A stretch of DNA of 58,824 nucleotides from Galbibacter marinus (lineage in GTDB: Bacteria > Bacteroidota > Bacteroidia > Flavobacteriales > Flavobacteriaceae), in assembly GCF_000300875.1 (NCBI RefSeq), contig NZ_AMSG01000019.1, forward strand, positions 1 through 58,824, written 5' to 3'. This document shows, in pieces, positions 7,425 through 17,061 of the stretch. Position numbers and translations under genes: made by a program. The notes beneath the pieces are model-generated. The model saw only the letters and a list, made by a program, of their open reading frames with translations, had not been told where the DNA came from and did not search any database. Positions within the stretch are counted from its first letter, which is position 1; every line of letters begins with the position of its first letter.

Positions 7425-8597
7425 TTACAAAGCATTTTCTTCCAGAGCTATTTTTGTCTTTCTAATTTTGAAATATAAAATAACTGCTGATAGCGATAAA
7501 CAAACTAGCGCTATAATAGCCATGGCGATCACCGGCCCATAAATATGTGAAATTTCGGCGTGGTTGAGATACAGTAATCGAAAGGTTTTTAAATAATGCG
7601 TTAGCGGAATTAACTCGGCGATAAATTGTACCCAGGCTGGCATTTGGCTTAGAGGCCAGGTAAATCCGCTAAGGATAAAGCTTGGCGTAGCAACGACCAT
7701 CAATACTTCTGTAGCTTTTAATTGATTGGGTAAAACAATGCTCACCAGGACCCCTATGCCACAAACGGCCAAAATAAAGACAAAAGTGCTTAATGAAAAT
7801 GCCCAAAAAGCACCACCAATAATCATATTGTAATATTTTGAAAAACCATAATAGAGTAGGAGTATGCCTATAGACATAAGCATATAGGGAATAATTTTAA
7901 CGGCCAACATTCCAAATGGATTGGGCATTTTTCGCACCAATTCTTTAAAGGTTCCGTTTTCATATTCGGCAGCAAAGGTTAGAGCCAGCCCCAGGAGTAA
8001 AACCTGCTGAAAAACCGTTAGCAAGACTCCAGGAAGCATAAAATATAGATAGTTTCCACTGCGGATACTTTGTTTTATGATGGTGGTTTTAAAAGGTTCG
8101 TAATTTTGTGCGGCTATATATTCGGGGACTCCTTTTTTCAATTGGGATTCTATTTGAATACCCGCTTTCATCGTCATTGCAACCCCATTTACCGCCATTA
8201 AAGCAGTATTGGAAGTAAGGGTGTTGGAAGCATCTACAAAAATGGTAATCTCGGGCAACCTGTTTTGTTGGATTCCGGAAGTAAATCCGTTTGGGAGATT
8301 AACAATAACAGTGGCTTCCTCATCTATAGCTTTATTTTCTGCATCATTAAGAGAGGGTAAAACTGCTGCTACCTCAATACTTTCGGTCTCCTCGAGCATA
8401 TCAATGAATTTAACACTCATTGGGCTCTGGTCTTGATCGACTACAATTATGGGCAAATCTGTGATTTTCCCTTTTTGATAAACAGCACCTATAAGCACAC
8501 CGTATAAAATGGGAGCGCCTATAAACAGTAATCGCAGGACATTATTGCTAAAGAACAGCCTGAATTCCCGATTTATTAAATGTATAAATTTCTTCAC
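7425..8597 (-). CDS. ABC-2 type transporter permease (drug-efflux type)
   Basis: A 390-residue membrane protein of the YhhJ/YbhR class. One N-terminal transmembrane helix (about 20-40) is followed by a periplasmic domain of about 140 residues (IIVVDQDQSPMS is the typical opening) and five or more C-terminal helices from about residue 180. It is the last gene of a TolC-HlyD-permease operon with 6 bp between it and the HlyD gene. Such operons usually carry two paralogous permeases. Here only one remains and no ATPase is present, so either it pairs with subunits encoded elsewhere or the operon was cut short by the rearrangement at 7.3 kb. Confidence 0.9.
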   Translation of the reverse strand: MKKFIHLINREFRLFFSNNVLRLLFIGAPILYGVLIGAVYQKGKITDLPIIVVDQDQSPMSVKFIDMLEETESIEVAAVLPSLNDAENKAIDEEATVIVNLPNGFTSGIQQNRLPEITIFVDASNTLTSNTALMAVNGVAMTMKAGIQIESQLKKGVPEYIAAQNYEPFKTTIIKQSIRSGNYLYFMLPGVLLTVFQQVLLLGLALTFAAEYENGTFKELVRKMPNPFGMLAVKIIPYMLMSIGILLLYYGFSKYYNMIIGGAFWAFSLSTFVFILAVCGIGVLVSIVLPNQLKATEVLMVVATPSFILSGFTWPLSQMPAWVQFIAELIPLTHYLKTFRLLYLNHAEISHIYGPVIAMAIIALVCLSLSAVILYFKIRKTKIALEENAL

Positions 8598-8603
8598 TTC
8601 AAT

Positions 8604-9569
8604 CTATTTGTCGAGTTCCAGGGAAACCGATGCTTTGGTTATCAATCCTCTTACCTCCGCGGGATTTGCGGGTTGCACCTCTACTTCAAACAAGGCTTGT
8701 TGCATGTCAAAATCGGGATAGGCAGTGGCGATGTTGGCGTATGAACTCAATGCCTTCACCATGACTACTTCACCATCAATAAGTTCAGTATCTTTATAAA
8801 GCACTTTTATTTTTACTTTTTTACCCGGTTTAATTTCTCCCAATTTACTTTCGGCAATGGTAAACCTGAAATAGACCGATTGATCTACATAACCGCTAAA
8901 CACGGGATAGCCAGCCAGGGCAAGCTCCCCAATCTCCAGGTTGATGGTTTCTACAGACATATCCTGGGGTGCGGTCATATATTTTTCCCGCTCAGCGGCA
9001 TCTACTTCAGAGATTGCTCCCGAGGCCTGCAATTGCTGTCCCAGGGCCATGGTTTGCTGTTCTAGACGCCCACCGGTGCGAGCTTCTTCCAATTCGGTTT
9101 TGGCAGCTTCGTATTGATTTCTAGCTCCCTGGTATTTAGCATAAACCTCGTCAAATTGCTGCTGGGGTATGAGGCTGTCCTGCAACATCTTTTCTAACCG
9201 GTTCTTAGATTTTTGGGCAAATTCAAATTGTTCCTTAAGTCCGTTTACCTTGTTTTGTAATTGGCGCAATTGGGCACTTGTAGCTCCCTTTTGGGCCATT
9301 TGGTACTGCGCTTCTGCGGATTTAAAAGCACCTTCGGCCTGTTGTTTTTTGGCATCGACTTCGGGAATATCTAAAATAGCCAAAGTGTCACCTTTTTTTA
9401 CAAGATCCCCTTTGGAGACCAATATCTTTTCAACAGTACCAGGCACTTTGGTAACCACTGATATTTGCGTCCGCTCAATTTTCCCCATAAAGGCTGGCTC
9501 AATTTTTTTGTCGGAGCAAGCGGCAAAAACAACCAGAATCGCTAAGAATAAACTATTTTTAATTTTCAT
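8604..9569 (-). CDS. HlyD-family periplasmic adaptor lipoprotein
   Basis: A membrane-fusion protein bridging an inner-membrane permease and a TolC channel. The lipobox LVVFAAC puts the lipidated Cys at residue 18. A biotinyl-lipoyl-like half (SVVTKVPGTVEKILVSKGDL) comes next, then a long Gln/Ala/Glu-rich coiled-coil hairpin (about 75-185) and a beta-barrel domain (from about 215). The start overlaps the TolC gene end by 11 bp, so translation is coupled. The codon choice and G+C are visibly higher than in neighbouring loci, pointing to transfer of this operon. Confidence 0.9.
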   Translation of the reverse strand: MKIKNSLFLAILVVFAACSDKKIEPAFMGKIERTQISVVTKVPGTVEKILVSKGDLVKKGDTLAILDIPEVDAKKQQAEGAFKSAEAQYQMAQKGATSAQLRQLQNKVNGLKEQFEFAQKSKNRLEKMLQDSLIPQQQFDEVYAKYQGARNQYEAAKTELEEARTGGRLEQQTMALGQQLQASGAISEVDAAEREKYMTAPQDMSVETINLEIGELALAGYPVFSGYVDQSVYFRFTIAESKLGEIKPGKKVKIKVLYKDTELIDGEVVMVKALSSYANIATAYPDFDMQQALFEVEVQPANPAEVRGLITKASVSLELDK

Positions 9570-10959
9570 TTTTGCTATAAATTTTATCCAACAACTCCCC
9601 GGTGGCCAGCAAAAGTTCTATTGTCGCTGCCCTTTGATTGAGAATTTGATTGTAATAATTTAAATTTACTTTGTAGTAATTATTTTCAGATTCCAGACGT
9701 TCTGTTAAATCAACTAAACCGGCGCGGTATTGTTTGGTAGCCAGCTGTAAATTGTTTTTGGCTATCTTAACGCGTTGGTCTGCCACTAAAACCTTTTGCT
9801 CTGCTGTTTTTAAATCAGATTGATTTTTAAATAACAGCAGCTCAAATTTCTCACGGGTATCCTTTAGCTTGGTTTTACTTATCTCGAGTTCGATCCCGGC
9901 CTTTTTTATGTTCTTGTTGTTTTCACCTCCCTTAAACAAATCCCATTGTAAACCAACGCCAACCGAAGCTGCCGGCTCCATGCGTATGTGCTCTGCTTCT
10001 AAAGTTACATCGCCGGCAATGGGTACATCTTTAAAGTCCATACTGGTGTCGAAGGCATTTAAATACGCCAAATTTCCAAAAGCAAAAACTTTTGGGAAAA
10101 AACTTCCCTTTTCTTTTTTATAAGCAAATTCCTTTGCTTTTTTTCCCGCTTCCAGGGCTTTTAACTCTACTCTCTTTTCTGCATCCAGGGAAGCCGTGCT
10201 TATCATAAAGGTTTTTAACTCATAGGCAATAGACTGTAATTCTTGTTTGGTCATTCGAGTAAGGTAACCAAGCTTGGCAAGTAATACATTTCTATTTCCT
10301 TCGGCTTCAAGCTGTTTCTCTTTCAGTTCCAGCATTGCTAATTTTACTTTATCCCGGTCATAAGGAATGGCTAGGCCATTTTCTATAGCTTTTAAAACCT
10401 TTTTATGTTCTGTTTCGAGCCGCTTTTCAGAATCTTCAATTAATTTATCCACCTCATTCAAGAGCATCAATTGGTCAAAAGTAGTAATGACTTCCTTAGC
10501 AATCTCTTCTTTACCAGCTTCAGCTAAAAAACGTTCTGCTTTTTCTTTTTCTTTTAATGCCTTTATGCCATTATTAATTTGGTTACCCGCAAAAATAAGC
10601 TGCCTTGCCGATAGCGAGCCTAGAAAAACCTGGGTTTGAAAATTGGAGACGAGGGGATCTTCTAAAAAAGGAGTGCCGCTAATAGGTAAATATTGGGTGG
10701 GAAACTTTGGGCTCAATTGTGAATATAAAAATCCGTAGCCGCCAGAAATTGAAATTTGGGGCAATCTTTTCCCCTTCATGATCTCCATATCAAATTGTGT
10801 GTTTTCAGCTTGCATTTGCTGTATATCAACTTCGGCACTTTCTGTAATCGCTTTTTGAATGGGCTCTTTTAAAATAGCTTCAATAAAGCTTTGGGCCTGG
10901 ATGGGGGTATCCAATAAGAATACCATTATAATGCCCAAACAGCTTAACTTCCTTTTCAT
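9559..10959 (-). CDS. TolC-family outer-membrane efflux protein
   Basis: A 466-residue TolC-like channel subunit with a signal peptide ending at TPIQAQ. Two repeats of long amphipathic helices rich in Glu, Lys and Ala alternate with beta-strand segments, as in the outer-membrane efflux family. It is the first gene of the operon; the adaptor gene overlaps its end. A -7-like element lies about 26 bp upstream of the start. The export cargo is unknown. Confidence 0.9.
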   Translation of the reverse strand: MKRKLSCLGIIMVFLLDTPIQAQSFIEAILKEPIQKAITESAEVDIQQMQAENTQFDMEIMKGKRLPQISISGGYGFLYSQLSPKFPTQYLPISGTPFLEDPLVSNFQTQVFLGSLSARQLIFAGNQINNGIKALKEKEKAERFLAEAGKEEIAKEVITTFDQLMLLNEVDKLIEDSEKRLETEHKKVLKAIENGLAIPYDRDKVKLAMLELKEKQLEAEGNRNVLLAKLGYLTRMTKQELQSIAYELKTFMISTASLDAEKRVELKALEAGKKAKEFAYKKEKGSFFPKVFAFGNLAYLNAFDTSMDFKDVPIAGDVTLEAEHIRMEPAASVGVGLQWDLFKGGENNKNIKKAGIELEISKTKLKDTREKFELLLFKNQSDLKTAEQKVLVADQRVKIAKNNLQLATKQYRAGLVDLTERLESENNYYKVNLNYYNQILNQRAATIELLLATGELLDKIYSKNEN

Positions 10960-10984
10960 ATTAGACTGATTTACCCAATTTCTT

Positions 10985-10992
10985 CAAAGTTA
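10985..10992 (-). promoter_or_regulatory. Probable -7 element of the TolC-HlyD-permease operon
   Basis: Read on the minus strand the octamer is TAACTTTG, matching the Bacteroidota TAnnTTTG element, about 26 bp before the tolC-like ATG. A TTG lies about 24 bp further upstream, slightly longer than the usual spacing, so the -33 is uncertain. Confidence 0.45.
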
Positions 10993-11051
10993 ACGAAAAT
11001 ATTTAATTGACAGAAGCAACCTATTTGACTATCGTCATTAAATAACAGTAG

Positions 11052-11630
11052 TGTCCGATAAAACTTTTTAAAAGCGGGATTTCCTTGATGGATTTCCCGC
11101 TTTATAGTAATTTGGTTTTTCCACAAACTAAATACTATGAACAAAAGTAACAACATTAGCTGACAGCCCATCATTAAGCAACTATTAAAATTGCTTTCCC
11201 CATCAATAATTACCCGGACAGTATCCCAACACAACAGCGACAGGTATTACAAGCGTTTTAAAACATACGATCATTTGGTAACGATGCTTTACGCAACTTT
11301 GAGCGGTGTTAGCTCCCTGCGTGAGCTATCCACTATATTATTGGCCTGCGAGGGGCGAATAGGTCATTTGAACCTTAAACATTTTCCAAAACGCAGCACT
11401 TTGTCCGATGCCAACAAAAATCGTAGTAGCAAAGTCTTTGCCAATATCTACTATAGCTTGTTTAGGACTTACCGTTCATTTTTATCGGACAGCAGTCCGT
11501 TTTCCTTGCCCGTCAAGCATTTAAAAATCGTTGATTCCACCACCATAAGCCTGTTCAGTGATATTTTAAAAGGTGTTGGCCGCAACCCTGTCAACGGTAA
11601 GAAAAAGGAAAAGCTTTTAAAGCATATATA
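11052..11630 (+). mobile_element. Decayed IS4-family insertion sequence, left part only
   Basis: The left tip TGTCCGATAAAAC is followed by a hairpin (AAGCGGGA with TCCCGCTT, about 11071-11104) of the sort that shields IS genes from outside transcription, and then a broken transposase gene. No right end is visible, and at about 11640 the sequence changes to an AraC fragment. It borders the efflux operon on its promoter side. Confidence 0.6.
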
Positions 11631-11631
11631 A
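11137..11631 (+). pseudogene. IS4-family transposase (DUF4372 N-terminal domain), truncated with internal stop
   Basis: From the ATG at 11137 the frame reads MNKSNNIS, a TGA at 11161-11163, then QPIIKQLLKLLSPSIITRTV and the typical IS4/DUF4372 block (RYYKRFKTYDHLVTMLYATL, SLRELS). It reaches the first catalytic Asp region (KIVDSTTISLF). After GRNPVNGKKK the expected GG(I/V)KxH sequence is lost and the frame ends. The remaining two thirds of the catalytic domain are absent. A premature stop and a truncation make it inactive. Confidence 0.8.
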
Positions 11632-11642
11632 CAGACCTCAGA

Positions 11643-11828
11643 ATGAATTATATTATTGGAAAGATTGAAAAAAACAAAAGATACAGAACAGTTAAAATTA
11701 ATTACCTGGCAGATGAATGTGGATTTCGTGATGTACACACTTTTATTCGCTCTTTCAAAATCAGAACTGGTGAAGTACCCACTAAATACATACAAAATCT
11801 AAGCTCGGAGAATTCTGAAGAAGCTTAG
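11643..11828 (+). pseudogene. AraC-family regulator, C-terminal fragment
   Basis: 61 codons encode the end of an AraC-type DNA-binding domain: INYIIGKIEKN-like start, then VKINYLADECGFRDVHTFIR, FKIRTGEVPTKYI. The first HTH and everything before it are missing. It follows directly on the broken IS4 element, so the IS or a deletion removed the front of the gene. An AraC regulator next to an efflux operon would have made functional sense before the damage. Confidence 0.65.
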
Positions 11829-12035
11829 AATTTGGTTTTTATTAAGGTCAAAGCAGATAATAGATCTCACTAAAAAGAGATAACAATAATGAATTAGTGC
11901 CAAATATAATCTTATATATTTGGGTGACTAGGCTCCATCACGTGGGGCATAACTCAAGCATTGTTTCCTAAATTTACATTATATAAAGCCAATCATAACC
12001 TGTAATTAAATGCAAACCCATCTAAACAAATCAAA

Positions 12036-12461
12036 ATGACCAAAACAACAATTTTATTACTCTTTAGTCTGATATTTTCAATTAGCACCTACAGCCAAAA
12101 TAATGTAAGTGGTAACGATCAACCCCTATATATTAATATCCTAGTTTCACCTGGGAAAACGGTAAGCGTTAATAATCATGTCAATATTCTACCTGAAAAT
12201 ATTAAAAAACACATCAGTAAAATTGTAAATAATCATTCCATCTTGGAAAATGAAAATTTAGTGTACCGGATTTACGGTACTAAAAGCATGAAGCTCGGAA
12301 ATATCATGGATATCCAACAGAAGTTACTTGGTCTATATCCAGCCAAATACGAGCGGTATGTAATTTTAGATGGAGATGAACAAATTCTAATAGATGACGC
12401 GAAGTGGACAAAGAAACTAGGTGAATTAGAAATTTTAAAAATTGATAAACCAGTTAGGTAA
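12036..12461 (+). CDS. Secreted protein of unknown function, weakly ExbD-like
   Basis: A 141-residue protein with a clear signal peptide (MTKTTILLLFSLIFSISTYS). The mature part (YINILVSPGKTVSVNNHVNI, a helix, then a YGTKSMKLGNIMDIQQKLL helix) faintly recalls the periplasmic beta-alpha-beta domain of ExbD/TolR proteins, but there is no membrane anchor beyond the signal and no ExbB partner. It is a single gene between remnants and the uptake locus. Function unknown. Confidence 0.6.
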   Translation: MTKTTILLLFSLIFSISTYSQNNVSGNDQPLYINILVSPGKTVSVNNHVNILPENIKKHISKIVNNHSILENENLVYRIYGTKSMKLGNIMDIQQKLLGLYPAKYERYVILDGDEQILIDDAKWTKKLGELEILKIDKPVR

Positions 12462-12679
12462 AGCGAATCTACGCTACATCTGAGACGACTTAAAAAAATG
12501 TGATGTTTAAACCATGCACCCATTGATCAATTTACTGAAGTTTAATGCACTAACAGATCATATACATTGACCTATTGGGGTGTTTCGCGATAGGTATTTT
12601 TTGCTGGGGATCCTTGCTGCAATTAGTTAAGGTACCCAAAGGCACAAAAATAGCGAATTGAAAATACCTAGGACCAACA

Positions 12680-14911
12680 CTAATAACAGTCCATTTTTAT
12701 CTGCTTGCGATTTTGGAAGTGACTTAAATCTTTCTTTAGATAACAATTACAAATACCCTGTAATTCTTTGGTGACTTCACGCTGCATAGCAATAGATCCA
12801 CAAATCATAACGCAGCCTCCTGATTTTAGGGTTTGAGCTATTTCTTGACCATCTTTTTTTATCAAGTGTTGCACATAAACCTTCTCTGAATCCAGCCTTG
12901 AGTACGCTGGTGTAAAACGATCCAACTTCTTATCTTTAATCGCCTTGTCAATAAAAGATTCATATAGCTCTAGAGACTCTGGATTTCTACCACCCCAATA
13001 AAGACGAAGTTTTTGTTTGGGTTTACTATTTTGATTCCCCTTTTTAATCAGCGCATTTTTAGGGGTATTAGAATGGATCATTCCCAAAAAAGGACCGATT
13101 CCCGTTCCAGTTGCAATAAGCACTGTTTCCTTTGCCTTTTTAGGTAAACGAAAATGTGGATTCTTTACAACCCCACAAGAGAGTACCTCTCCTTGATTTA
13201 GATCCCCTAGCCAATTAGAACACACCCCATTTGGATGTCTTTTTACACTTATAGCTAAGGTCCCCCCTCCAAGATCACCGATAGAGTACAATCTCTCACG
13301 TCCATCCTCTTTTGGAGTAATAGACAATAAATCTCCTGATGCGGTCTCAATACCGTTGGTGTTTTTTAAAGTTAATAGAAACGTATCTTGTTTAGTTAAT
13401 CGATCCACCACCACAAAATCAGTGCTTTGTTTCTTCGGAAGATTAATAGCACTCTTATCAAGCTGCAGGTTCACCCCTTGCTTAGATCCCCATGAAAAAG
13501 CCCAATTTGAAAATGCCTCAAAAGATTTGTCATTCACCGTAAACACCTCCTCGGTTGATTCCGCTGTTTCAAGATCCCGCAGCGCATTATGTGCCTGGTA
13601 AGCAAATTCACAAAACTTAGGGTACGAGGTCGATCCAAATCCAACAACTGAAAAAGAAAAAGACTGCTTTTGAGGGTGACTTCTAAGTAGTTTTATAAAA
13701 TTGTTGGCGCTAATTGGAGCCTCCCCTTGACCATAAGTCGCAGTGATTATGACAAGGTGCTTCATTTTTTCGAAGCTATTGTAATGATTCATCTGACCTA
13801 AAAAGCTTCGTTTACCAGCTTTAAGTAGGTTTTTATGAAACTCTTGGGCGTATTGTAGTGTTGTCCCACCTTCTGTTCCTACTAAGATGATATATTCAGA
13901 TTCACTGTTTTTGTATTTATTTTTAACACTACTCTTTGGGCGTTTAAAATAAATAATAAAACCAGTCACCATTAAAAAAGGAATGGCAAGACTGCCAAGA
14001 CCCAAGATAACACTCCATATGATACTACCCTCCCCTGTATGTAATACAGTAGCCCAGGAAGAAATTGTATTTACCATAGGATTTTTATCCTGAGCAAGCA
14101 CTTCGCCTGTGTACTGATTCAGTAGCACTTCCCTATCTTTAAGTCGGATCAAGTAATAATCCTCTACAAATTCAGAAAACGGATATTCTATCTCCTTAAG
14201 CTCACTTAAAGGTGTGTTTTTAAAAAGTTCAAAATCTTCGTAAGCCAATCTTGGCTCCTCAGATAAAGAATCATAATCAATCTGGTGAACTAGTTGCTTC
14301 TCCGGAATAATGTTAAAACGCAGTAGTGATAAGTATATCCCTGATAAAGATAAAATCAGAATCGGAATAAGGGTAAAACGTGAATACACCACATGGTTAA
14401 ACTGAGAATAGTTCTCACGGACCACAGGAGAAAAGAAATGCTTAATTCCCCCTTGGCGTTTGGCTATTAACACAATACCAGAGACAGCTATTAAAAGCAA
14501 TAAAAAAGAAACTAAACCGATTAAAAAGCGGCCTGTCGATTTTAAAAATAGAGATCGATGGAAATTGGTGCTAAATTGAAAAATAGGCGCTTTTTCTATA
14601 AGAGGCCCTAAGGCCTCACCTGTAAAAGGATCTACATAGAACTGCTGGGTTTGCCCGTCAATAATAGCCGAGACACTGACAAACTCATTTCGATCCTTTG
14701 AAATTGAAAGAATTTCATCATAGCTCGAATTCAAATTAATCAGTGTCTGCGACAATGTAAGATCACCAGCGTCTTTAACACTGTATGGATGTAATTTATT
14801 CGATATGGGTTCAACAGCCAGAATCGTCCCTGTTATGGATACTGCTAACAGAAACAAGGACGAAATTAAGGCTAATATAAAGTGGCTGTATCGCCATATA
14901 GAAAGGGTCAT
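12680..14911 (-). CDS. PepSY-membrane / flavodoxin / NADPH-reductase fusion protein (putative ferric or siderophore reductase)
   Basis: A 743-residue inner-membrane diflavin reductase. Residues 1-325 form a PepSY-associated domain with four transmembrane helices. The flavodoxin domain follows with FMN loops VGTEGGTTLQYA (about 344-355), TATYGQGEAP (390-399) and GFGSTSYPKF. The C-terminal CysJ/P450-reductase-like part has the FAD motif RLYS (540-543), the NADPH loop ATGTGIGPFLG (600-610) and the CGSIAMQREV segment. Electrons would pass from NADPH through FAD and FMN to the membrane domain and on to the periplasm. It is the last gene of the TonB-receptor operon, which suggests reduction of imported ferric chelate or another metal complex. 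The substrate is inferred. Confidence 0.88.
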   Translation of the reverse strand: MTLSIWRYSHFILALISSLFLLAVSITGTILAVEPISNKLHPYSVKDAGDLTLSQTLINLNSSYDEILSISKDRNEFVSVSAIIDGQTQQFYVDPFTGEALGPLIEKAPIFQFSTNFHRSLFLKSTGRFLIGLVSFLLLLIAVSGIVLIAKRQGGIKHFFSPVVRENYSQFNHVVYSRFTLIPILILSLSGIYLSLLRFNIIPEKQLVHQIDYDSLSEEPRLAYEDFELFKNTPLSELKEIEYPFSEFVEDYYLIRLKDREVLLNQYTGEVLAQDKNPMVNTISSWATVLHTGEGSIIWSVILGLGSLAIPFLMVTGFIIYFKRPKSSVKNKYKNSESEYIILVGTEGGTTLQYAQEFHKNLLKAGKRSFLGQMNHYNSFEKMKHLVIITATYGQGEAPISANNFIKLLRSHPQKQSFSFSVVGFGSTSYPKFCEFAYQAHNALRDLETAESTEEVFTVNDKSFEAFSNWAFSWGSKQGVNLQLDKSAINLPKKQSTDFVVVDRLTKQDTFLLTLKNTNGIETASGDLLSITPKEDGRERLYSIGDLGGGTLAISVKRHPNGVCSNWLGDLNQGEVLSCGVVKNPHFRLPKKAKETVLIATGTGIGPFLGMIHSNTPKNALIKKGNQNSKPKQKLRLYWGGRNPESLELYESFIDKAIKDKKLDRFTPAYSRLDSEKVYVQHLIKKDGQEIAQTLKSGGCVMICGSIAMQREVTKELQGICNCYLKKDLSHFQNRKQIKMDCY

Positions 14912-14921
14912 AATTGGGCGT

Positions 14922-15437
14922 TTAATTTGGCATCATACGAATATGGCGAATGTAACCTTTACCATTTACTGTGTTTCTAATGGTTGCTGATTCAATGGCA
15001 ACCTCAGCATCAATAGCATAGTACTCTTGATTCTCTACAGCCGATTCAAAACGTATGGTATACCCACTATCGACCTGTGACTGATCAAAAGACAATGAAA
15101 TAATATTGCGCTGACCATTACCTATAGTAGCCCCTGTGATGGCATCAATGCTTTCACTGGAACCATTACTAAAACTCCACCAATTCTTTAGATCTGGAAA
15201 CCATTCTTTATCATCTCCTTGGACATAAAGCGTTTTCACATAATCCCCATTGGGATCTACAAGTGACACCACCACATAGGCACGCTCACCAGTGTAGTTC
15301 ATCATTTGAATGAGACATTTATAAGTAACAGGTGGAGTGTTGATACTACTGCTAGTATTCCCGATCGCAAGAGGAGAATGAGCCTGAGTGATAAAGCATA
15401 TCCCTAATAATGCTACTATTTTACCTAAAAGTTTCAT
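14922..15437 (-). CDS. DUF2271-family periplasmic protein
   Basis: 171 residues with a signal peptide ending near ITQAHS. It carries the DUF2271 pattern: a beta-sandwich with CLIQMMNYTGERAYVVVSL, a tryptophan-rich middle (WFPDLKNWW), the SIDAITGATIGNGQR segment, and an IRHIRMMPN end. Genes of this family habitually accompany PepSY-flavoreductases; here it ends 10 bp before that gene. The SIDAITGAT stretch resembles the (D)GxTGAT flavin-attachment region of FMN-binding periplasmic domains, but covalent FMN is not proved. Confidence 0.75.
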   Translation of the reverse strand: MKLLGKIVALLGICFITQAHSPLAIGNTSSSINTPPVTYKCLIQMMNYTGERAYVVVSLVDPNGDYVKTLYVQGDDKEWFPDLKNWWSFSNGSSESIDAITGATIGNGQRNIISLSFDQSQVDSGYTIRFESAVENQEYYAIDAEVAIESATIRNTVNGKGYIRHIRMMPN

Positions 15438-15461
15438 GGTTCTATATTGTGTGTTCTATAA

Positions 15462-16970
15462 TTATTTTAGAAAAGTCAAATCTGCATTCTTCGCTACTAA
15501 TAGCTCGTTTGCACTAGCTAATTCATAAGGAGTTTCTCCAAACTCAGTAGTTAGATTTACATCCGCACCCTCTGATAGTAAGTATTGTAAAACCTCCACA
15601 TTATCGGTCTGTAAAGCCGCATAGTGTAAAGGTGTGTTTCCTTGACTATCTTTAGCGTTAATATCAGCACCTAAACCATTTACGGTCTGTAAAAGCGCTA
15701 AATTATTTTTTTGAACTGCTAAATGCCAAATGTTTTTTTCGTCTTCTTGAGCTTTTGTAAAGTCCACACCTTTTTCCTTTAAAGCCGCTACCTTGGTTTC
15801 AAAATCCTTAGGTAATCCACGAGTATCTAGTAGATAATACACTAGGCTATTGCCGTTTTTATCTATGAGTTTAGCATCTGCTCCCTTTGATAGAAGGTAA
15901 GCAACTACTTCGCTGCTATTGTTTTGAACTGCTATACTAAGAGCTGAATGACCGTCTTGGTTTAAATGATTGATATCATCTGATTTTTCACTTAGGTATT
16001 TTATGATCTCCAAATTATTCCGAGAACAAGCGTTTAGTAAGGCTGTATTACCATTGTGATCAACAGCATTAGGATCTACTCCTTTTTCGATAAAGTAATC
16101 ATAGATCTTTAGATCTTTTGAAGAACGAGAGAGATTGTGTAGTGGAGTAATACCTTGGTCGGAAGTAACATTAGGATTAACACCGAGTTCTTCTAAATAT
16201 TTAAATACCTCTAATGAGTTACTACTACCTCTACCTCCACGACTAGCAAACAATATTGCATTTTCCTTAGTCTTGGCGTTAGCCTTTGTTGAAACACCAC
16301 GATCAATAAGTGCATTTAACACATCGATATTTCCTCCTTGAGCCGCATAGGCAAATATACCATTACCACGGTTATCTGTAGCATTAATATCTAGTCCTTT
16401 GCTGATAAAGTAATCGATTAGATCTAAATTCTTAACCCTAGGAGCCGCTATTAAAATGACGCTGCGACCATCTTGATCTTTTTCATTGATAAGGTCGGAT
16501 CCATTTTTGATAAGGAATTCATACACATCCGTATTATCTTGCCCAGCAGCTGCGGTAAATTGAGATACCGTATAGCCGTGAGAATCAGTTAGATCAGTTT
16601 TAGCTCCTTTTTCAAGTAACACCTCTACGATGTCTAAATGCCCTCTAGAGGCTGCCCAAAAGATATAAGTTCTTGAATCATGCGTTCTTTTGTTTACATC
16701 ATTCCCTTGGGCTAAAAGATGTGCAATCGTGGCCTTAGAATTTCCACCAAAAATGGCGAAAGAAGTCGGATCATATCCACCGCGGTTGGACTCAGTGATA
16801 GAATGTCCTTGAGCGATTTTCGCATCAATATCCTCTATACTAGGTTTTGCAGCCCAGTAGTCTCTATCCATAAATGGATTTTCTTCTCCCTTATTTTGAG
16901 CAATACTCGTTAGTGAGGCTAAGGATGTAACCATACTTAGAAAGAAGATCTTAATGGTTTGTTTTTTCAT
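15462..16970 (-). CDS. Exported ankyrin-repeat protein
   Basis: 502 residues with a signal peptide (MKKQTIKIFFLSMVTSLASL, cleavage near SIAQ). The rest is a solenoid of about a dozen ankyrin repeats of about 33 residues, e.g. GHSALSIAVQNNSSEVVAYL and GNTPLHYAALQTDNVEVLQY. A periplasmic ankyrin protein is uncommon. Within this operon it may be a scaffold holding the receptor-side lipoprotein and the reductase together, which is inference from position. It lies 24 bp upstream of the DUF2271 gene. Confidence 0.88.
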   Translation of the reverse strand: MKKQTIKIFFLSMVTSLASLTSIAQNKGEENPFMDRDYWAAKPSIEDIDAKIAQGHSITESNRGGYDPTSFAIFGGNSKATIAHLLAQGNDVNKRTHDSRTYIFWAASRGHLDIVEVLLEKGAKTDLTDSHGYTVSQFTAAAGQDNTDVYEFLIKNGSDLINEKDQDGRSVILIAAPRVKNLDLIDYFISKGLDINATDNRGNGIFAYAAQGGNIDVLNALIDRGVSTKANAKTKENAILFASRGGRGSSNSLEVFKYLEELGVNPNVTSDQGITPLHNLSRSSKDLKIYDYFIEKGVDPNAVDHNGNTALLNACSRNNLEIIKYLSEKSDDINHLNQDGHSALSIAVQNNSSEVVAYLLSKGADAKLIDKNGNSLVYYLLDTRGLPKDFETKVAALKEKGVDFTKAQEDEKNIWHLAVQKNNLALLQTVNGLGADINAKDSQGNTPLHYAALQTDNVEVLQYLLSEGADVNLTTEFGETPYELASANELLVAKNADLTFLK

Positions 16971-17061
16971 TTCTTAGGTTTTTAAAGCGTATGTTCTAAT
17001 ATTGAAAGAATTCCGGGGGAACTCCCCGGAATTACTGTAATTAATGACTTTTTAAATGAGC

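Noticed and set aside
10971-11234. Minus-strand 87-codon frame over the IS left end
   Set aside because: It runs antisense through the IS leader and transposase start, with no protein-like pattern.
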